From contig NC_045147.1 of NCBI RefSeq assembly GCF_008831285.2, positions 23,088,981 to 23,152,980 on the forward strand: DNA of 64,000 nucleotides, given 5' to 3'. The position numbers and the translations under genes were made by a program. Origin of the DNA: Nymphaea colorata. Taxonomy: Eukaryota > Streptophyta > Magnoliopsida > Nymphaeales > Nymphaeaceae. Of the stretch, positions 58,401 to 64,000 are shown in pieces. The notes beneath the pieces are model-generated. The model did no database searches, was not told the DNA's origin, and saw only the letters and a list, made by a program, of their open reading frames with translations. The first letter of the stretch is position 1. The number at the start of each line of letters is the position of its first letter.

Positions 58401-60832
58401 TTGCTTTCAGTCGTTCTCCACAATGTTTGCATTTGGCAAACTCTTCTCCTTTATATGTAACCAATATAAAATCAATCCATACTTTTGAAGTCCTTTTTCT
58501 CTTTGAGACAGCTTCTCTCTCAGTAGATGATTCGACTGATTCCATATTAGAAGTTGGACAATATTCTTTATCAGAAGAAGCAGGCGACATAACTGACATA
58601 AGTTGAAATGACACATGTAAATAGCCAAAACAATAACATACTAAAGACCAACATCATTGAGCATAGATGGTAATAACAAGAATAACAAGAATTCACTCTT
58701 ATGCAGGCATATGTATAGAAAACTTATTGTAAATACATATATTTTTATGCTCATACCAAATTTACATAAAAGTTTCACATATCCTATTCCATGAAATAGA
58801 TATTTGATTTTGTGACCACATCATATAGCACATGACAAGTCCAAGTAGAACTGGCCACATCACCATGAGCCACGAGTTACTTCCCATACATACACAAAAT
58901 TGAGCAGCAATTTCCATTAGTAACTCATGCTAAGTAAGAGAAGATTTACAACGACTATGGACTATGGTAGCATCTTTGTATAGCTTCAGGCGATCTTTGT
59001 TCACTATTGGTTTCCATTTGGTTTCCCAACCCCCAAAAAAAACACGCTGACATTTTTAATCTTTTGAAAAAAGCAATTAATAACTATTTTAGAATGTTTA
59101 AGAAAATTTAAAAAAAAAACTTATTTTACAACTCATGCCACGTGAGTCTTAGAAGCACCAACTCATGCCACCTACTCTTTTGTTCACCTTGAACTAGCTA
59201 CAAGAAGCACCCATCTGTCGACTGTCATGGCCTTTTCAATGATCATGGTATGCTGACAACAAAATAAATGGAACCCGTATTCTTCTTCTTCAAAAAAAAA
59301 ATAAAAAGTGCTCCTAATGTCAGATAAATGCATCAAATTGCTTTTATTTCTTGCATTCTTTTTTCCATTGCACTGGGCAAAGCCTTGCACTCTACCTCGT
59401 CAATAATTCAGTTGAACATTATAATTATGGTACAGAAATAAATCTTGCGTTGAACATTATAATTATGAAGTCTCTGAAAACCAATTTTCCAAGATTCAGG
59501 TACAGAAAGGTCATACTAAGAACAGTAAGCCCTTGACTGCAAATGGCTGCTTGAGATATGTTCCTGCTCATCCCAAACTAGTAGACGAGGCATGATGTAG
59601 CGTAGCATCTTGTTTTGATATTGGCGTATTTTTTTCCCACCACAGTAATAGAATTTACAAAGAAAAGAAACAAATGAGAAAACAGGTAATGGACCACAGC
59701 TGCAAAGTCAAGTTCTCTCAGACAACTTACCAAACAGGTAATGGGCACAGTATAAGGACACAAGAGCGCGCTCGGTTCCTTGCAGAAGCTTCTTTAAAAG
59801 GTTGCAACCAATTATATATTTGACTCACTTACGCGTTGATAAAAGAAACACAACAACAGAAATCTATACAAAGAACAGGATTGTCGGCCAGCATTGTTCA
59901 AATAACCAATGAAAGAATAATGCTTTTCCTTGTGTAGATCTTATTGTAGGGGCAACTTGACGAGTTGATGTTGATCTACAGATCTTGCATTCAAAGTTAC
60001 TGCATTTGAAGATAAATGCAGGAAGGAAGCATGTTCTAGAGCGAGAAAATCAGAAGTACTGCAATAAGAACTTATATATGATCAAAAGAAGGCTGAAATT
60101 ATACTAGGAATCTACTAGGCTAAATATTTTCCTTCCATTTTGAATTTTCCCTATTACAATCTTGATTCCTTCTAATTGGAGCAGTGATTAGAGTTAAGCG
60201 CCTCCAAATTATATGGTCTCTGTCCTAGATGATAACGAAGAGGAGATGGAGATAAGTGAACATGAACCAGAAGAGCAGTACGAACCTCAAAACGTGTGGT
60301 TTTTGACGGGATCATGCAGACTTCAATCCGAACTCGAGTGGCCTGAAAGCTTCGTGTTCTCCTCTTAATTGGGACCGTTCTGGCGTGATTCCAGCAGATT
60401 CTCGCCTCTTCTGAGCAGCTACCTAATTGGGCGCCGGCGATGGCAACTGGGAGGACCGGTCACCGGAGGAGGCAGACAGTCACCGGAGGAGGCAAATGTT
60501 GGGCGACGAGAAGGCAGTCTTCACTGAAGAGTCTCGACGGCGGCGAGGAACAAGTAACAACCAAACAGGGAAGGGAAGTATCGAGAGAGTGAAAACTGAA
60601 ACCCTACATAACTCATAAGTTAATTTTTTTTTAAAAATAATAGTATCGGGCTCTCGCCTCTCGGGCCGCCGCCGAGCACAGTGGCGGGCCCGAGCCCGAC
60701 CCGTTAACTACCGGGCCGGGCCGAGCCCGGTAATTAACGGGCCGAAATTGATTTTTTCAAGGCCCGGGCCCGGGCCCGAGTCGGGCCGGGTACCGGGTAC
60801 CCGGCGGCGGCCCGGCCCGGTGCCCAGGCTTA
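55464..60832 (-). mobile_element. hAT-family DNA transposon, complete ends
   Basis: 5,369 bp flanked on both sides by GTGAAAAT (55456-55463 and 60833-60840), an exact 8-bp target duplication as hAT elements make. The left end begins TAGGGCTGGGCATCGGGCC. The right end, read inward, begins TAAGCCTGGGCACCGGGCC. These are imperfect terminal inverted repeats. Both subterminal regions, about 250 bp each, are packed with GGGCC and CCCGG motifs, very unlike the AT-rich interior. The interior carries a BED zinc finger and an hAT transposase on the minus strand. The right third (58.6-60.6 kb) has no recognisable exon and may hold the promoter and leader. Confidence 0.92.
56642..58599 (-). pseudogene. 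hAT transposase with BED zinc finger, one frameshift
   Basis: The N-terminal frame (58599-58249) encodes a BED finger: CKHC, then HLSRHMKSC, preceded by KVWIDFILV. The main frame (58261-56642, 539 codons) encodes the RNase H-like catalytic core and the C-terminal hAT dimerisation domain. Candidate catalytic residues are D77 (TFDMWTS), D143 (TADNCSTND) and E498 (ASESAFSTAGRI). The DNxxxND variant and the WNSTYVML motif are standard for the Ac-like branch. The two frames overlap at about 58250-58300 in different registers. The main frame has stop codons just upstream and no intron fits, so a 1-nt indel is likely. Apart from that the whole protein is open, which suggests recent activity. The start at 58599 is one of several possible ATGs. 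Confidence 0.85.
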
Positions 60833-60840
60833 GTGAAAAT

Positions 60841-61979
60841 ACTGGAAATTAGTCGTTTAAGATTGTAGAACATTCCCGATTTTAATCAAAAATTTATTAC
60901 TCCAAATTTGAGCCCGAGTGTAAATCTTCACCGGCCAAACCTCGCCGGGTTTCAGGCCAATGACTTTGACTTTCTTCTCCCCCACACCGTACTTTGACCT
61001 TCTTCTCCCCTGCTCTCAGTTCGCCAAAATAGGCTTGATCTCATTACAATTCCAAGACTATTTCTGGAAAGTTCTGCGTAATTGAGGGATTTTCGTGGGG
61101 TTAAACCGGTCACTGAGCAAACCTAAGCTTATTTTCGTCCTTGACCGAGTGCCCGAAAGAAAAACCCCATTAAATTCCCCTGTTTTTTTCCCGCCGCCCA
61201 AAGTTCGCTTCGATTGCTTAACCCACCAGAGTACGTGGGCCGAGGCGGGACCCGCTTCGACCCCGAGGACGAATCCAGGCCGTCCGATCTATCCGCAGCC
61301 GAGCAATCGGACGCTTCACACATGGTCAAACACCATCAGGCGCCTTGCCTTTGAACGCGAAATAAAAACAAAAAAATAATTTTTGTTTTCTTTTTTTTTT
61401 TTTTCCTAGTCTAAAGTATTCCCGTCCCATTTATCTGACCTTGACTGGACAGCGCCCACATAATGACGAAAGTACCCCTAACCTCCGCCAAAACTCACGA
61501 ATGTGGCTCCCGGTGCCCGTGGCGGTCAAGTTCCTTTGTTTGGTGAAAAAATAAAAATTTCAGGCAGCTGATTTTTTAAATCTCAAAAATTAAGTTGAAT
61601 ATTTTATTTATCGGATATAATAACAAAAAATAGCGTCGAATTTTAGAAACGACCTAAAACCAGGGGCCGTAGCGGAGTGGCGTTTCAGTAAATTTCTGAG
61701 AATCGAGGGGTTGTCTTGGGAAATGGGATGAGAGAGAAAACCCCCGTCTGCTTCTTTGGGATTTTTAGGTCGTGCTTTGACCGATCCGCCCTTAGTCCAT
61801 CCATCCCATCCATCCATCCTTTTTTTTTTTTCTTGTTATTTTTTGGGGTGTTTCTTCTTTTTCACTTTTGTTTATTTCCTTCGTCGTGTTTAATTTTCTC
61901 TAACTCAGCATTCCTTTTTCTATTATTTTCGATTTTCTGCTTCGTTTCCACTGCATTCTTGCTCAGGGGTTTTTGCTTT
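60841..61979. other. Upstream region of the kinase gene
   Basis: No exon recognised. It contains T-rich tracts and a short CATC repeat just before the promoter (61798-61820). Confidence 0.5.
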
Positions 61980-61989
61980 TTATATATAA
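61980..61989 (+). promoter_or_regulatory. Probable TATA box of the kinase gene
   Basis: TTATATATAA lies about 145 bp before a strong donor (AAG/GTACGT at 62124/62125). That donor begins a 5'-UTR intron ending at TTACAG (62700). This places a first non-coding exon at about 62015-62124. Confidence 0.45.
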
Positions 61990-62124
61990 GAAGAACCTTG
62001 TGCTGAATTTTTTTGACTCTGGAAGCTGTGGTGGAGGAGAGATCCCATTTGGGTGTTCATGGTTTTCGCTTCGATCCCGTCTCTTGTGGTCTTCGTCCAA
62101 GAATCAAAGCCCTTCGTACCAAGG

Positions 62125-62700
62125 TACGTGTATTCGTTCTTTTCGTTTCTCTTTTTCTTTGCCTTCCTTCTTGCTTCTGGGAGTTTCGGGTCTTGATTTG
62201 ATTTTGTGGTTTTGGTGATGGTGGGAGTCCTCAAAGGCTTGATTTTTTCCGCTTGGAGTTGATGATTTTTGGGTTTCGTCTAGGTGGGATCTCTGAGGGT
62301 TTGAGCTTGAGGGGAGTTCAGGTGTTTGCTGTTTCATTTCTGGGTGATTTTTGAGGGGACAGGGAGTGGGAATTTCTGGGGCTTTTGGTTGCTGGTGTCA
62401 AGAGGCCAAGGGTTGGTGGAATTTGGTTGTTTTTTGTTTCTGTATGTTTTGACTCGGAATTAGAGCTTGGTTATGCTCAAACTGGACGAAATTTGATCGC
62501 GTGTAATTCTTCATTCGTTTCTGGTGTGGGAATGATCATGAATGATGAGTAGCGGCTCTTCCTTTCTCAAGCAATTCCTTCCTCTTCCATGTTTTTTCCT
62601 GGTTGTATGGAGTATTGAATTTTCAACGATTTTATGCTTGTTAGAGTGAAGCATCACCGTGGGTACCTGATTTTTTTCTCCTCTGTGCAATCACTTACAG
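62125..62700 (+). other. 5'-UTR intron of the kinase gene
   Basis: Donor GTACGT and acceptor TTACAG bracket 576 bp of T-rich sequence, ending 64 bp before the ATG at 62765. Leader introns are common in plant kinase genes and often raise expression. Here it is inferred from the splice signals only. Confidence 0.5.
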
Positions 62701-62764
62701 AGTTTTCTGAGCGGAGGTACCCTGTATATCTGAGCTTACTATAGAACATCCTAAGTTAGAGAAA

Positions 62765-64000
62765 ATGGGTTGTTTCACGGTATTGAAAAACAGAAGGAAG
62801 AAATCCGATCGTCCCATCGACGCCAAGCCCCGTGAAGACATTGAGAATCCAATTCCACGGTCTAGCGAGAGATCCCTCCAATCGGCACCTCCGAGCTTTC
62901 GAAATAGAACCAAGTTTGAAGTGATTGGCCATACGCACAGTGAGAGGATGCGCGTTCTCTCTGCACCTTCGAGTTTGATTGTCTACGAACAGGAAGAGGG
63001 CAAGCTTCAGAAAAGGGCAGTAGGCGAAAAAAGGGCGAAGCCTCACCCGCTTCCTCTCCCCTCGCCGCAGGGTAGCTCTGGTCTTAAGCATATGAGCAGC
63101 TTTAATTCAAACTGTAGCAGCGATCCTGTTTCTGTATCTGGACCGCTACCATTGCCTCCTTTGGGCGGGCTTCGTTTCTTCTCGTTTGATGAAATAGTGG
63201 CTGCGTGCAACAATTTTTCTCCCGATAGATGTGTGGCTGACGGGCTGTCTACAACCACTTATAGGGCTTCATTTGGTGACGAATCATGTGGTTCGAAGGC
63301 TTTGGAGGCAACAGTTGTCTGCCTTCATCTTTTCAAGCAGGTAATATGTTAGTTTATGTGTTGACTATTTCTATGCTTGCCTATATGTTTATAGAACAGA
63401 AAATTTGTAGGACTTATGTGATTGCTCGGATGTTCTGCTCATGTATATCTCTATCTTTCGATGCTGATTTTTTGTCTTTTCCGTGCAAAATTAAGTCGGC
63501 AAACATTTCTTTCTTCAAGTTTAAATTGTTCAGTATCATACTTTTTCATTCGTCAATTGGCTACGCCAACTCTATTCCATTGAACAAGTAAATTCGGAAG
63601 AATTAAGAGCTAGGTTTTTTTCATCATGAACATAATGATATATCTTCTTGCTAAGTCAGAAAGTTCTTTCGTCAAGAGTATAGGCTTTAAATAGAAAGTA
63701 CAAAATATAAATGGCTCCAGATTCTCTCTGAGCAGTATACCACTGGAATAATATGTGGAACTGGGATCCTTTTCGGTTCCTCATGAATCTGCTATTCCTT
63801 TTCTTCGCTGTTTTTTGTCCTTTTTTTCTGTTTTTAGTGAATCCATTTCCTGTTATTCACACCTATTTGATATGTGCCCGCAGGGTTATAAGGAATTCAT
63901 GAGCGAGATTAACAAGATTGCATCTTTGCAACATCCTCAACTTTGTAGACTGATTGGATTCCATGCACGTGAGGGCTCTGATCAGTGGATGCTGGTTTTT
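62765..64000 (+). CDS. Receptor-like cytoplasmic kinase, 5' part (runs off the window)
   Basis: Exon 1 is 62765-63340 (192 codons) and exon 2 starts at 63884 and leaves the window. The intron begins CAG/GTAATA and ends CCCGCAG, and the frame is kept. The N-terminus MGCF fits myristoylation at Gly2 and palmitoylation at Cys3, so the protein is probably anchored to the plasma membrane. A basic, serine- and proline-rich linker with SLQSAPPSF and LSAPSSL follows. Then comes FSFDEIVAACNNFSPDRC, the segment before the kinase domain in RLCK proteins. Exon 2 holds the start of the kinase fold (KEFMSEINKIASLQHPQLCR, with the alpha-C glutamate). The usual glycine-rich loop looks degenerate (ADGLSTTTYRASFG), so the family may be an atypical or pseudokinase branch. 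The active site lies beyond the window. Confidence 0.85.

Noticed and set aside
60427-60618. 63-codon frame near the right end of the hAT element
   Set aside because: No domain; it lies in GC-rich subterminal or leader sequence of the transposon and does not join to the transposase frame.
1-64000. CRISPR arrays, operons, bacterial or organellar genes, rRNA genes or canonical tRNA genes
   Set aside because: None found. Gene structure and repeats are those of a plant nuclear chromosome.

Overview
The window is nuclear DNA of a flowering plant. The genes have GT-AG introns, the gene-poor sequence is AT-rich, and the families are plant ones: secreted type 1 non-specific lipid transfer proteins (nsLTPs), a group I (VIP1-like) bZIP factor, an ATL-type RING-H2 ubiquitin ligase, a type IV chalcone-isomerase-like protein (CHIL) and a receptor-like cytoplasmic kinase. 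GC-rich exons in AT-rich surroundings would suit a monocot or an early-diverging angiosperm, but I cannot name the species.

Layout. 1-31 kb is an nsLTP cluster on the + strand. A divergent member lies at 2.5 kb, followed by four close paralogues at 8.3, 13.0, 17.6 and 28.1 kb. Three intervals between the close paralogues carry a relic of the last exon of the bZIP gene and a LINE fragment. The only intact copy of that bZIP exon belongs to the complete four-exon bZIP gene at 29.8-34.4 kb (- strand), just after the last nsLTP. So the nsLTP gene and the neighbouring bZIP 3' end were duplicated together. Two units are nearly identical (period 4,644-4,650 bp) and encode identical nsLTPs. The third relic is split by a 5.4-kb Ty1/copia element (19.37-24.79 kb, - strand) whose 3' LTR is truncated. 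A solo LTR with a short target duplication lies upstream of the last nsLTP.

34-55 kb is sparse. It holds the single-exon RING-H2 gene at 37.0 kb, a SINE-like sequence at 39 kb, the CHIL gene at 42.6-45.5 kb (- strand, five exons, one GC-AG intron, possible N-terminal extension), an unexplained GC-rich island at 46 kb and a decayed LINE at 48 kb. 55.46-60.83 kb is a complete-looking hAT element with inverted ends, an 8-bp target duplication and a BED/hAT transposase broken by one frameshift. The window ends inside a receptor-like cytoplasmic kinase gene (62.8 kb onward, + strand) that has a 5'-UTR intron.

Apart from the nsLTP family, the genes do not form one pathway: the nsLTPs act outside the cell, CHIL supports flavonoid synthesis, and the bZIP, RING-H2 and kinase genes are regulatory. 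I found no convincing undescribed multi-gene system. The most interesting points are the co-duplicated nsLTP/bZIP-exon units and their junctions, the CHIL start-codon arrangement and GC-AG intron, and the intact ends of the hAT element. All coordinates and splice sites were read by eye.
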